DNA of 64,000 nt from Leifsonia sp. C5G2. GTDB taxonomy: Bacteria > Actinomycetota > Actinomycetes > Actinomycetales > Microbacteriaceae. Every line of letters begins with the position of its first letter. Position 1 is the stretch's first letter. The notes under the pieces are model-generated. The model searched no databases. It was not told where the DNA came from and was given only the letters and a program-made list of their open reading frames with translations. The DNA lies in contig NZ_JABFMV010000006.1 of the NCBI RefSeq assembly GCF_013359685.1, positions 62,001-126,000 on the forward strand, read 5' to 3'. Below, piece by piece: positions 26,250-34,635 of this stretch. The position numbers were made by a program, and so were the translations under genes.

Positions 26250-26462
26250 CTACTCGTTGCCGACGTGCTTGTCGGCCTCGTCGCGGGCGCCCTCGATCTT
26301 GTCGTCGAACTTGCCGCCGGTGACCTTCTTGGCCGCCCCCGCGACGCCGTCGAGCAGCTTGTCGCTGATGTCCTCGGCCTGCTCGGAGTTCAGGGCGTCC
26401 TTGACCTTCGGGTCGTTCAGGAACTCCTGCGCCTTCTTCGTGATGTCGTCGAATCCCGCCAT
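26250..26462 (-). CDS. MT0933-like small protein annotated in the family as antitoxin
   Basis: 70 residues, highly charged: AGFDDITKKAQEFLNDP, then SEQAEDISDKLLDGVAGAAKKVTGGKFDDKI and a DEADKHVGNE tail. This matches the actinobacterial MT0933-type antitoxin family (Rv0909-like). No toxin gene lies beside it, so toxin neutralisation is not supported here. It follows the response regulator by 16 nt, so it may share its transcript. The start is uncertain; a GTG 15 nt upstream is possible. Confidence 0.75.
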   Translation of the reverse strand: MAGFDDITKKAQEFLNDPKVKDALNSEQAEDISDKLLDGVAGAAKKVTGGKFDDKIEGARDEADKHVGNE

Positions 26463-26478
26463 GCGGCCATCCAACACC

Positions 26479-27129
26479 TCACCGCTGCAGGAACGCCAGT
26501 ACCGCCAGCACCCGGCGGTGGTCGTCGCCGGAGTCCTCCAGGGCGAGCTTCTGGAAGATCGAGGTCACGTTCTTCTCCACCGCGCCGACACCGACGACCA
26601 TGCGGGACGCGATGGCCGCGTTGGTGCGACCCTCCGCCATCAGCTCCAGCACCTCGCGCTCGCGCGGCGTCAGCGTGGCGAGCGGGTCGGTCCGGCGGGT
26701 CAGCAGTTCGCGCACCACCTGGGGGTCGAGCACGGTGCCGCCGGCCGCGACGCGGGCGACCGCATCCTGAAGCTCGTCGAGGGAGGCGATGCGGTCCTTC
26801 AGGAGGTAGCCGGTCCTGCCCTCTCCCCCGGCCAGCAGCTCCTGCGCGTAGGTCGACTCGACGTACTGCGACAGCAGCAGCACGGCGATCGAGGGATGCT
26901 CGCGCCGGATGCGCAGCGCCGCGCGCACGCCCTCGTCGCGGAACGTCGGCGGCATCCGCACGTCGAGCACCACCACGTCCGGCATCAGGTCGGGCAGCGC
27001 CTCCAGCAGCGTGTCCGCGTCGCCGAACGCGCCGACGGTGTCGAAGCCGGCCTCGTCGAAGAGGCGGATGAGGCCCTCCCGCAGCAGCACGGAGTCGTCG
27101 GCGACGACGACGCGGAGGGGGGTGGGCAC
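26479..27129 (-). CDS. Response regulator, NarL/LuxR type
   Basis: 216 residues. The receiver domain has the acidic pair DD near residues 11-12, the phosphoacceptor Asp in VVVLDVRMPP (about residue 54) and Lys in YLLKDR. The C-terminal LuxR helix-turn-helix reads LTPREREVLELMAEGRTNAAIA. Partner of the sensor kinase just upstream. The GTG start lies 6 nt after TAGGGT (plus-strand 27136-27141), so it also has a probable leaderless promoter of its own, downstream of a long hairpin. Confidence 0.93.
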   Translation of the reverse strand: MPTPLRVVVADDSVLLREGLIRLFDEAGFDTVGAFGDADTLLEALPDLMPDVVVLDVRMPPTFRDEGVRAALRIRREHPSIAVLLLSQYVESTYAQELLAGGEGRTGYLLKDRIASLDELQDAVARVAAGGTVLDPQVVRELLTRRTDPLATLTPREREVLELMAEGRTNAAIASRMVVGVGAVEKNVTSIFQKLALEDSGDDHRRVLAVLAFLQR

Positions 27130-27160
27130 CCATCCACCCTAGGGGCCGGGCGCGCCGCGC

Positions 27161-27232
27161 CGCGACTGCGGTCGCCCGGAACGTTTGCGGGTGCTCGCGC
27201 AGGCGCAGATGTTCCGGGCGACCGCAGTCGCG
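27161..27232. repeat. Intergenic inverted repeat, GCGACTGCGG family, copy 3, inside an operon
   Basis: CGCGACTGCGGTCGCCCGGAAC pairs with its complement near-perfectly (29-nt arms, two mismatches) around a 14-nt loop; the outer bases are the same as in copies 1 and 2. It lies between the histidine kinase stop and response regulator start, where it could terminate or stabilise the kinase mRNA and separate expression of the two partners. Confidence 0.8.
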
Positions 27233-27255
27233 GGAGGCCAGACCAGAGGGGCGGC

Positions 27256-28629
27256 TCAGGTGAGCGGGATGCGCGCGCCGATCCGGGTCGGGCCGCCGGC
27301 GGGGCTGTCGACGACGAGCTCGCCGCGCAGGCCGCGCACCCGCTCCTCCAGTCCCCGCAGGCCGTGGCCGTCGACGGGCGACGCGCCGCCGCGGCCGTTG
27401 TCGGTCAGCCAGACGTTCAGCCACGGGGTACCCGCGTCGTCCACACTGCGGTCGAGGAACAGCCGTGCGGACGACGCGCCCGAGTGCTTGGCGAGGTTGG
27501 CGGCGAGCTCCGCGAGCACGTAGTACGCGTTGCGCTCGATCTCGGGGCTGAACCGGTCCCCCGGCGGCAGCGACGACTCCACGGTCACCGGGATAGGGCT
27601 GCGCGCGGCGAGCGACTCGGCGGCGGCCACGAGACCCCGGTCTTGCAGGATCGGCGGCGCGAACCCGCGGGACAGCGCCCGCAGCTCCTCCAGCGTGTCG
27701 CCGGCCTGCTGCCGCGCCTCGGCGAGTAGCGTCGCGGCGGCCTCCGGGTCGTCGGACAGCTTGCGCTCGGCGGCGGCGATGTCCATCTGCAACCGGATGA
27801 GGCGCTGCTGCGGGCCGTCGTGCAGGTCGCGCTCCAGGCGTCGCAGCGCCTGGTCCTCCGCGGCGACGGCGGCACCTCGCGATGCAGACAGGTCGGCGAC
27901 CTCGCGCTGCAGCGCCTCCGAGGGCCAGCGGCCGAGCAGGCCGCGCGCGACGGCCTCGTGGATGACGGTCAGCCCGCGCGTGACGAACGGCAGGGTGACG
28001 GCGAAGACGATGCCGAGGAGGAACTCCAGGATGCGGTCGCCGACCACCGGGTCGAACGTCGAGTTCACGCGGAACACCGCATCCACGATCGTGCTCGAGA
28101 GGTAGAAGTTACGGTCGCCCTGCGGGATGAACCCCTGCCAGATCCACCCGGTCAGGCCGCCGAGGGCGATGGAGGTCCAGACGATGGTGACGGTCCAGGA
28201 GAAGATGCTCACGATCGGGTTGACGATCGCGCCGTGCAGCAGGTACAGCCAGTAGTGGCCGTTCGCGAACGGCGCGACGAGCCCGCGCCAGAACGACACC
28301 GGGGCGCCGGGCTTGCGCCACACCGGACGAGGGATGGACGGGCGGCCCGCCCAGTCCAGCCGGGTCAGCTCCACCACGCCGAAACCGCGCGCGGTGTAGA
28401 AGGTGGCGACGAGCACGAAGAAGCCGATGTAGATCACGATCGTGCCGACGCCCAGCCAGAACAGCGACAGCAGCACGGACAGGCCGACGATCGCGATCGG
28501 CATGGTGAGCAGCAGGAAGCCGAGCTCCCGCGGCACGCCGCGCCACAGCGACCCGTAGCCCGTGCGGGCGGAGGGCGGGGGTGCGGGGGTCACAGCATCC
28601 AGCGTGGCAGAAGCGGGGCTAGTGGTCAT
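27256..28629 (-). CDS. Sensor histidine kinase, HisKA_3 type
   Basis: 457 residues. The N-terminal half is a multi-pass membrane sensor (about six segments) of the actinobacterial putative-sensor kind, ending near residue 240. The dimerisation box RLERDLHDGPQQRL carries the phospho-His, and the ATPase domain ends with WLTDNGRGG and GHGLRGLEERV. It is expected to phosphorylate the adjacent NarL-type regulator. Its start overlaps the multicopper oxidase stop by 11 bp, so oxidase and kinase are cotranslated; the signal may relate to copper or envelope stress, which is inference. Confidence 0.93.
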   Translation of the reverse strand: MTTSPASATLDAVTPAPPPSARTGYGSLWRGVPRELGFLLLTMPIAIVGLSVLLSLFWLGVGTIVIYIGFFVLVATFYTARGFGVVELTRLDWAGRPSIPRPVWRKPGAPVSFWRGLVAPFANGHYWLYLLHGAIVNPIVSIFSWTVTIVWTSIALGGLTGWIWQGFIPQGDRNFYLSSTIVDAVFRVNSTFDPVVGDRILEFLLGIVFAVTLPFVTRGLTVIHEAVARGLLGRWPSEALQREVADLSASRGAAVAAEDQALRRLERDLHDGPQQRLIRLQMDIAAAERKLSDDPEAAATLLAEARQQAGDTLEELRALSRGFAPPILQDRGLVAAAESLAARSPIPVTVESSLPPGDRFSPEIERNAYYVLAELAANLAKHSGASSARLFLDRSVDDAGTPWLNVWLTDNGRGGASPVDGHGLRGLEERVRGLRGELVVDSPAGGPTRIGARIPLT

Positions 28630-30181
28630 GGGTCGTGTCCTTTCTCATGCCGCTGCCGCCGTGCGGCGCGGTGGTGTCCTCGGGAACGGTGCCCGCGTGC
28701 TCCCCGGGCTTCACGACCACGAACTGGCCCATCATCCCGGCGTCCTCGTGGGCGAGCAGATGGCAGTGGTACATGTAGGGGGCGTTGCGGTCGGTGTAGT
28801 CGGAGAACCGCATCAGCAGGCGGAACTCGGTGTGCGGCGGGAGGTAGACGGTGTCCTTCCAGCCGGCCAGTTCGGGAGGCGGCGGGGCGCCGGCGATCGA
28901 CGCGATCTGGAACTGCACGTCGTGGACGTGGAAGCTGTGCGGAAGGTCCATCGTGTTGGTGACGACCCACTGCTCCAGCGTGTCGACCGTGACGGTCTCG
29001 TCGACCCGGCCCGACTCCATCTTGCGGCCGTTGATCTCGTGGCCGTCGAGGCGGAAGATGCGCGTCGTGGCGGCCTCGTCCGGCGACCAGCGCTGCAACG
29101 GGGCGAGCACGGCGGGGACGGCGGGGCTCGGTGCAAGGACCGGGGCAGCGCGCAGCTGCAGCACGTCGAGGGTGTCCGAGCCGGCGTTGACCGCCGGCAG
29201 CGGGCCCTCGAGGCCCAGGTCGGGCGGGACGGAGCGCAGGACGGCGCGCTCCCCCGGCCGCATCGTCACCACGATCTCCGCGCGCTCCCCCGGAGACAGG
29301 CGGATGTGGTCGACCGGCGCGGGCGCCGGTAGCAGGCCGCCGTCGGTCGCCACGAGCTGCACGGTGCGCCGGTCGGCCAGAGCGAAGTCGTAGGTGCGGG
29401 CGGCCGAAGCGTTCAGCAGGCGCAGCCGCACCCGCTCGGTCGTCACCTCCAGGTACGGCCCGATCGCGCCGTTGACGACGAGGGTGTCGCCGATGGGGCC
29501 GATGAAGCCGGAGGTCTCGTCCGTGAACTGTCCGTCCCCGTCGAACCGCTTATCCTGCACGACGACCGGAACGTCGTCGACGCCGTAGCGGTTCGGCAGG
29601 GCGAGAGCGCGCTCCACCGGGTCGTGCACGAGGAACAGGCCCGCCATGCCGAGCTGGACGTGCTGCTCGGTCCGGCCGTGCAGGTGCGGGTGGTACCAGA
29701 GCGTCGCCGCGGGCTGGTCGATGCGCCACTGCGGCTCCCACACCTCGCCGGGCGACACCATCTGATGCGGGCCGCCGTCCATCCGGGCCGGGAGGTGCAT
29801 CCCGTGCCAGTGGACGCTGGTCTCCTCGGTCAGGTGGTTGGTCACACGGACGCGAACCCGGTCGCCGCGGTCGGCGACGAGGGTCGGCCCCAGGTAGGAG
29901 CCGTTGAAGCCCCAGGTCGTCGTCTTCCTGCCCGGCAGGAACGCGGTGCTGCCCGCCCGCGCGTCGAGGGAGAACGTCTTGGTGCCGTCGGCGGCGACCT
30001 CGGGCTCCGCGAGCGGGGGCACCGGGAGCGCGGTGGCGAAGTCGACCTTCCCCGCGGTGTCGATGCGGCCGGCGCCGACGCCGCTGCAGGCCACGAGGGT
30101 CGCCGCGACGGTCACGGCGGTGGCGAGCGACAGGCCGAGAGCGATGACGGAAGCGCGCGGCCGGCGGAGTCGTGAAGTCAT
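28619..30181 (-). CDS. Multicopper oxidase lipoprotein
   Basis: 520 residues. The N-terminal signal peptide ends in lipobox LVAC. The copper ligands are complete: HWHGMHL, WYHPHLHG, HSFHVHD and HCHLLAHEDAGMM, so T1, T2 and T3 sites can form. The protein ends in a short His-containing tail (DTTHDH). Relatives oxidise Cu(I), Mn(II) or phenols outside the cell membrane. The ATG lies 6 nt after CAGGCT (plus-strand 30088 offset, 30188-30193), so it may be leaderless. First gene of the oxidase-kinase-regulator set. Confidence 0.93.
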   Translation of the reverse strand: MTSRLRRPRASVIALGLSLATAVTVAATLVACSGVGAGRIDTAGKVDFATALPVPPLAEPEVAADGTKTFSLDARAGSTAFLPGRKTTTWGFNGSYLGPTLVADRGDRVRVRVTNHLTEETSVHWHGMHLPARMDGGPHQMVSPGEVWEPQWRIDQPAATLWYHPHLHGRTEQHVQLGMAGLFLVHDPVERALALPNRYGVDDVPVVVQDKRFDGDGQFTDETSGFIGPIGDTLVVNGAIGPYLEVTTERVRLRLLNASAARTYDFALADRRTVQLVATDGGLLPAPAPVDHIRLSPGERAEIVVTMRPGERAVLRSVPPDLGLEGPLPAVNAGSDTLDVLQLRAAPVLAPSPAVPAVLAPLQRWSPDEAATTRIFRLDGHEINGRKMESGRVDETVTVDTLEQWVVTNTMDLPHSFHVHDVQFQIASIAGAPPPPELAGWKDTVYLPPHTEFRLLMRFSDYTDRNAPYMYHCHLLAHEDAGMMGQFVVVKPGEHAGTVPEDTTAPHGGSGMRKDTTHDH

Positions 30182-30338
30182 GCTTCGAGCCTGGCCGGAG
30201 GGGCGCATCCACCCCATCCCGCCGGCCTCCGAACCGGCCCGGGGGTTAACCCCTCCTTACTTAGCGGAGCCTTCGCTTCGTTGCGGAATTCTTCGGGCTC
30301 GGTAGCGTTGTGGCAGGCAGACGAAAGGACACCAACCC

Positions 30339-30821
30339 ATGACGGACATCGCCGCAACACAGAGTGTCTCCAACCCGGATGTCGCCGCCGGGGTCGCACA
30401 GTTCCTCAGCCCCGTGGTGGTCGACCTGACCGCCATCGTGGTCAACGGCAAGCAGGCGCACTGGCACGTGCGCGGAGCCAACTTCATCGGCGTGCACGAG
30501 CTGCTCGACACGATCGTCGACCACGCTCAGGAGTGGGCCGACCTCGCCGCGGAGCGCATCGTCGCCCTCGGCCTCCCGGTGGACGCGCGCCTCGGCACCG
30601 TCGCCGCCAAGACGACCACGCCCGAGCTGACCGCCGGCTTCCGCCCCTCCAACGAGACCATCGCCGAGGTCATCGCGCAGCTCGACGCCGCGCTCGCCGG
30701 GGTGAACACGGCCGTGCGCGAGCTGGCCGAACTCGACCAGACGTCGCAGGATGTGGCGATCGAGATCGCGCGCGGACTGGACAAGGACCGCTGGTTCCTC
30801 TTCGCGCACATCAGCGAGTAG
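30339..30821 (+). CDS. dps: Dps family ferritin-like DNA-protection protein
   Basis: 160 residues. The intersubunit ferroxidase ligands are all present: His41, His53, Asp57, Asp68 and Glu72 in the pattern AHWHVRGANFIGVHELLD. It forms a dodecamer that oxidises and stores iron with peroxide and can bind DNA. GAAAGGA precedes the ATG. The N-terminus is short and not strongly basic, so DNA binding is uncertain. A terminator follows directly. Confidence 0.95.
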   Translation: MTDIAATQSVSNPDVAAGVAQFLSPVVVDLTAIVVNGKQAHWHVRGANFIGVHELLDTIVDHAQEWADLAAERIVALGLPVDARLGTVAAKTTTPELTAGFRPSNETIAEVIAQLDAALAGVNTAVRELAELDQTSQDVAIEIARGLDKDRWFLFAHISE

Positions 30822-30830
30822 GACCCGCTG

Positions 30831-30864
30831 CGAAGGGCCGTCCGCGCGAGCGGGCGGCCCTTCG
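30831..30864 (+). terminator. Terminator of dps
   Basis: CGAAGGGCCG and CCGC pair with GCGG and CGGCCCTTCG, a GC-rich stem starting 10 nt after the dps stop. There is no long T-run, only TTCGT in the distal arm, as is common in high-GC actinobacteria. Confidence 0.7.
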
Positions 30865-30980
30865 TGCATTGCGGGCGCGGTTGCGGTTCAGGGATCGGGA
30901 TGCGGGCGTTCGGCTTGTGGAGAGGCGCTGCTGTACACAGTCGGATGGAGCTGTCGGATAGTCCGTCTGGGCCGACTCCT

Positions 30981-31017
30981 GTCGGAGATTCGGCCGGATC
31001 GTGCGCGGATCTCCGAC
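30981..31017 (-). terminator. Inverted repeat downstream of the amidohydrolase gene
   Basis: GTCGGAGAT (30981-30989) and ATCTCCGAC (31009-31017) are perfect 9-nt arms with a 19-nt loop. The repeat lies about 25 nt past the stop of the leftward amidohydrolase gene. The rest of the 220-nt gap after dps shows no open frame or promoter I can support. Confidence 0.5.
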
Positions 31018-31041
31018 GCAACGCCAAGGCGGGCGGCGCGG

Positions 31042-32502
31042 TCAGCGCAGGGTGTCGTGCGTGAAGCGGCCGGCGAGGAGGGTGGTGGCGGAGACCGGCA
31101 TCGTGCGGAGGTCGTCCGGCCCCGCGGCGAGCGGGTCGCGGTCGAGCACCGCGAGGTCGGCCGGCTGACCGGCGGCGACGGACGAACGGACGGACGCGGC
31201 GAGGGCCGCCTCGACGGGCAGACGCTGCTCGGGATGCCACGGCTCGCGGCCGTCGCGGGTGCGGCCGACGGCCGAGGCGATCGCGGCCCAGGGGTCGAGT
31301 GGCGCGACGGGCGCGTCCGAGCCGAAGGCGAGGCGGGCGCCGCTGCGGTGCAGTTCGGCCAGCGGGAAGGCGCGGCCGGTGCGGCCGGCCCAGAGGCGGT
31401 CGGCGACATCCCGGTCGTCCATGGCGTGCTCGGGCTGCACGCTCGCGGTGACACCGAGGCGGGCGAACCGGGGCACGTCGGCGGCGTCGATCAGCTGCGC
31501 GTGCTCGATGCGGCCACCGGCGCCGAGGGCCTCGAAGGCGTCGAGCGCGCGGCGGTTCGCCTCGTCGCCGATGGCATGCACCGCGGGCTCCAGGCCGTGC
31601 GTGACGGCGAAGCGCATCCGCTCGACGAGCTCCGCCTGCGACAGGTTGGCGACGCCGTGGCCGCCGTCGGGGTACGGGTGCTCGCACAGGGCGGTGCGGG
31701 TGTTGAGGGAGCCGTCGGAGATCACCTTGAACGGACCGACCGTGAGCAGGCCGTCGGTGCCGTCGATCGCCGCGCCCGTCCGGAGACCCAGCCCCGCGGC
31801 GCGGTCGAGGCCGTCCGCGTAGATGCCGAACTCGACTCGGAGGCCGTCGGCACCGGCCGCCAGGCGGCGCGTCCAGACGTCGAGGTTCCAGCCGTACTCG
31901 AGGTCGACGATCCCGACGACGCCCCGCGCGGCGGCGGCCCGAGCGGCGTCGGCCGCCCACCGGTCGAGCGTCGCGTCGTCGGCGGTGGAGAGGCGGCTCG
32001 TCACGGCGAAGCTGGCATCCTCCCTCAGCACGGCCTCCGCCGACCCGGGGGCGAACACCCCGGCGGCCGCGGTGTTCAGCCATGAGCAGTGCAGGTCGCC
32101 CGCGACGAGCACCACCGGGCGGTCGCCTGCCGCCGCATCCAGCAGCTCGCGCGTCGGCACGTCGAGCCAGAGGGCGTCGTGGAAGCCGAAGCCGACGATG
32201 AGGTCGCCGCCGGGCTGCGCGGCGGCGCGCTCCCGGACGAGCGCCGCCGCCTCGGCCGCGGACGCCGCCCGCGAGACGTCCAGGCGCCGGGCGGTCTGCG
32301 CCCACTGGGTGAAGTGCACGTGCTGGTCCCAGAGGCCGGGCACCAGCCACCGCCCGTCGAGCGCGACGCGCTCGCCCCCATCCCCCGCCGCACCCGCGGG
32401 CACGATCGAGTGTATGCGGCCCTCGGCGAGCAGAACATCCACCGCGCCGTCGCGCCCGGGGAGGCGGCCGCCGGTCAGCAGCAGCGGGGGTGCCGCCGTC
32501 AT
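31042..32502 (-). CDS. YtcJ-like metal-dependent amidohydrolase
   Basis: 486 residues. The metal-binding HVH lies in LWDQHVHFTQ near residue 61. Later ligands are in HAIGDEANR, EHAQL and FGSDAPVAPLDPW, the set seen in YtcJ/amidohydrolase_3 proteins. The substrate is unknown. It starts inside the stop codon of the PaiB-like gene (ATGA), so the two are coupled. It is the last gene of the rpiB-nei-paiB-amidohydrolase run. Confidence 0.88.
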   Translation of the reverse strand: MTAAPPLLLTGGRLPGRDGAVDVLLAEGRIHSIVPAGAAGDGGERVALDGRWLVPGLWDQHVHFTQWAQTARRLDVSRAASAAEAAALVRERAAAQPGGDLIVGFGFHDALWLDVPTRELLDAAAGDRPVVLVAGDLHCSWLNTAAAGVFAPGSAEAVLREDASFAVTSRLSTADDATLDRWAADAARAAAARGVVGIVDLEYGWNLDVWTRRLAAGADGLRVEFGIYADGLDRAAGLGLRTGAAIDGTDGLLTVGPFKVISDGSLNTRTALCEHPYPDGGHGVANLSQAELVERMRFAVTHGLEPAVHAIGDEANRRALDAFEALGAGGRIEHAQLIDAADVPRFARLGVTASVQPEHAMDDRDVADRLWAGRTGRAFPLAELHRSGARLAFGSDAPVAPLDPWAAIASAVGRTRDGREPWHPEQRLPVEAALAASVRSSVAAGQPADLAVLDRDPLAAGPDDLRTMPVSATTLLAGRFTHDTLR

Positions 32503-33137
32503 CGGGCGGCGCGGCGGCGGTCGTGCACGAGCTGCATCTCGCGGAGCAGGCCGGCGCTCGCGTACGGACCGTCGCCGCCGAGCTCGGCCATGATCGAGTC
32601 GACGATGTGGTCGGGCCGATTCTGGCTCATCTTCTGCTTCGCGACGACGCGCGTGGGCGTGAGCCGCAGTCCGACCGTGCCGGAGACGATGCGCTCGGCG
32701 TAGGCGGCGTCCTCCAGCGTTCCGCGCATGCGCCGGGGCGAGGGCAGCTCGTCCTCGAAGTGGTCGACCAGGCGCGCGAGCACGTCGAGGTTCTCCTCGT
32801 CGCTCAGCAGCTCGGGCACGCCGGAGAAGTGCGCGGCGACGAAGTTCCAGGTCGGGACGGCCGGCTTCTCGTCGTACCAGCCCGACGAGATGTAGCCGTG
32901 CGGACCCTGCACGATCACGAGCAGCTCGTGCTCGCCCAGCTCGTGCAACTGCTCGTCGGGCCGGCCGACATGGCTGAGCAGGCTCAGCTCATCGCGGGTG
33001 TCGTCGAGGATCACGGGATAGTGGGATGCCACCAGCCCGGCAGAGGTGCTGCTCACGAACGTGGCCCACGGGTTCTCGCGCACGAGCCGCTTGAGCTCGG
33101 CGGGGTCGGTGAGCGTGAAGCTCGGGTTCTGTCGCAC
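32499..33137 (-). CDS. paiB: PaiB-like FMN-binding negative transcriptional regulator
   Basis: 212 residues of the split-barrel FMN-binding fold: NPSFTLTDP, NPWATFVSSTSAGLVASHYPVIL, GPHGYISSGWYDEKPAVPTWNFVAAHFSG and GTVGLRLTPTRVVAKQKMSQNRP are characteristic PaiB blocks. Bacillus PaiB affects sporulation and degradative-enzyme genes; whether this protein regulates transcription is unproven. The GTG at 33137 follows AGGAGGAG. Its stop overlaps the amidohydrolase start. Confidence 0.9.
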   Translation of the reverse strand: MRQNPSFTLTDPAELKRLVRENPWATFVSSTSAGLVASHYPVILDDTRDELSLLSHVGRPDEQLHELGEHELLVIVQGPHGYISSGWYDEKPAVPTWNFVAAHFSGVPELLSDEENLDVLARLVDHFEDELPSPRRMRGTLEDAAYAERIVSGTVGLRLTPTRVVAKQKMSQNRPDHIVDSIMAELGGDGPYASAGLLREMQLVHDRRRAAR

Positions 33138-33145
33138 GGCTCCTC

Positions 33146-34147
33146 CTAGGCCTGGTCGACCGGGCACCAGTACAGCTTGCGGCCGCCCAGCTCCTCCATC
33201 ACGATGTTGGTCCCGCACACGCGGCAGGGCAGGCCCTCGCGCTTGTAGACCCAGTGCCGGTCGTCGCGGCTCGCCATCGCCTTGCGGTACGACTCGTCGT
33301 CGAGGTCGTCCATGGTCATCATCTGGCCGGTCTCGACGCCGATCCGCAGCAGGTGCACCCAGTCGCGCCAGAGCGCCCGCACCGTGTCCTCCGGCACCTT
33401 CTTGCCGGGCGTGTGCGGATTCTGCCGTGCACGGAACAGCAGCTCGGCGCGGTAGACGTTGCCGATGCCGCTGACGACGCTCTGGTCCATCAGCAGCAGT
33501 GCGATCGAGGTGGGCTTGCGCCGCACGATCGAGACGAAGCGTTCCTCCGCCTCCGGCCCGTCGTCGACCTGAGGGTCGGGGCCGAGCTTGGCGATGACCG
33601 CATCCACCTGGGCCGGGTCGAGCACCTCGCACGCCGTCGGGCCGCGGAGGTCGGCGACGGCCGTGTCGGTCAGCAGGCGCACGCGCACCTGGCCGATCGG
33701 CTCGGGCGGGAACGACGTGATCTCGGCCTCCACCTTCTCCGACTCGGCCATGCGCAGCCGGGTGCGCCGGGGGGCGCCGATGGAGTGGAGGGAGTTCTCG
33801 CCCGCCGCATCGAGAATAGGCGAGTCGAGGATCGGGTCGAGGTCGGTGCCGCGCTGGTTCGTCTGCCCCATGCGGCCGTTGGCGCTCGCGATGGTCGGGT
33901 CGATGCTGATGTCGCCGGCGAAGTCCCAGGCGCCGTAGAGGCCGAGGTGGACGCGCAGCCACAGCCCGTTGTCGAACTCCAGGAACATCTGCTTGCCGAC
34001 AGCCTTCGCGTCGGTCATCACGTGACCGTCGATGCGCGTGGCGTCGGCGGCGAACCGGCCCTGCGGCGACGAGACCGCGACCCGGTGGCCGACGAAGTTG
34101 ACCGAGAACTGCCGGGCGATGCGGTGGACGGAGTGGCCCTCGGGCAT
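33146..34147 (-). CDS. nei: Nei/Fpg family DNA glycosylase, Nei1 (Rv2464c-like) type
   Basis: 333 residues. After Met removal the catalytic Pro-Glu pair is in PEGHSVHR, with the FPG fold and H2TH region around LLMDQSVVSGIGNVYRAELLF. The family removes oxidised bases and nicks abasic sites. The C-terminal zinc finger shows CRVC and then WCPVDQA, so the fourth cysteine of the usual CPxC is Asp. The start shares one base with the rpiB stop. The order nei-rpiB matches mycobacteria. Confidence 0.92.
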   Translation of the reverse strand: MPEGHSVHRIARQFSVNFVGHRVAVSSPQGRFAADATRIDGHVMTDAKAVGKQMFLEFDNGLWLRVHLGLYGAWDFAGDISIDPTIASANGRMGQTNQRGTDLDPILDSPILDAAGENSLHSIGAPRRTRLRMAESEKVEAEITSFPPEPIGQVRVRLLTDTAVADLRGPTACEVLDPAQVDAVIAKLGPDPQVDDGPEAEERFVSIVRRKPTSIALLLMDQSVVSGIGNVYRAELLFRARQNPHTPGKKVPEDTVRALWRDWVHLLRIGVETGQMMTMDDLDDESYRKAMASRDDRHWVYKREGLPCRVCGTNIVMEELGGRKLYWCPVDQA

Positions 34148-34635
34148 CAGTGGTCCACGTTCTTGCCCGCGATGTCGCCGGTGGCCTCGTACTCCGCCAG
34201 CTGCGCGATGCGCCGCACGTGACGCTCTTCGAACGAGAACGGCTCGGCGATGAAGGTGTCGATGAAGTTCGTCGCCTCCTCGACCGTGTGCTGGCGGGCA
34301 CCGATCGCGATGACGTTGGCGTCGTTGTGCTGCCGCGCGAGCACGGCGGTGGACTCGCTCCACACCAGCGCCGCGCGCACGCCCTTCACCTTGTTGGCGG
34401 CGATCTGCTCGCCGTTGCCCGAGCCGCCGAAGACGATGCCGAGCGCCTCGACGCCGGCCTGCTGGTCGCGCACCACGGCGGCCGCGGCGTTGATGCAGAA
34501 GGCCGGGTAGTCGTCGATCGGGTCGTACTCCGTCGGCCCGTGGTCGATCACCTCGTGACCCGCCGCCGAGAGGTGCTCCTGCAGGTGCGTGCTGAAGTCG
34601 AGGCCGGCGTGGTCGGTGGCGATGTGGATGCGCAT
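34147..34635 (-). CDS. rpiB: Ribose-5-phosphate isomerase B
   Basis: 162 residues. It begins RIHIATDHAG and has the active-site Cys in DYPAFCINAA and the GGSGNGEQIAANK phosphate-binding loop. It interconverts ribose-5-phosphate and ribulose-5-phosphate in the pentose phosphate pathway. The ATG at 34635 lies 6 nt after TAAACT (plus-strand 34642-34647), a leaderless arrangement that favours this start over one two codons upstream. Confidence 0.95.
   Translation of the reverse strand: MRIHIATDHAGLDFSTHLQEHLSAAGHEVIDHGPTEYDPIDDYPAFCINAAAAVVRDQQAGVEALGIVFGGSGNGEQIAANKVKGVRAALVWSESTAVLARQHNDANVIAIGARQHTVEEATNFIDTFIAEPFSFEERHVRRIAQLAEYEATGDIAGKNVDH

Noticed and set aside
26250-27129. Toxin-antitoxin operon involving the MT0933-like protein
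   Set aside because: The only adjacent gene is a typical response regulator, and no small toxin frame is present.
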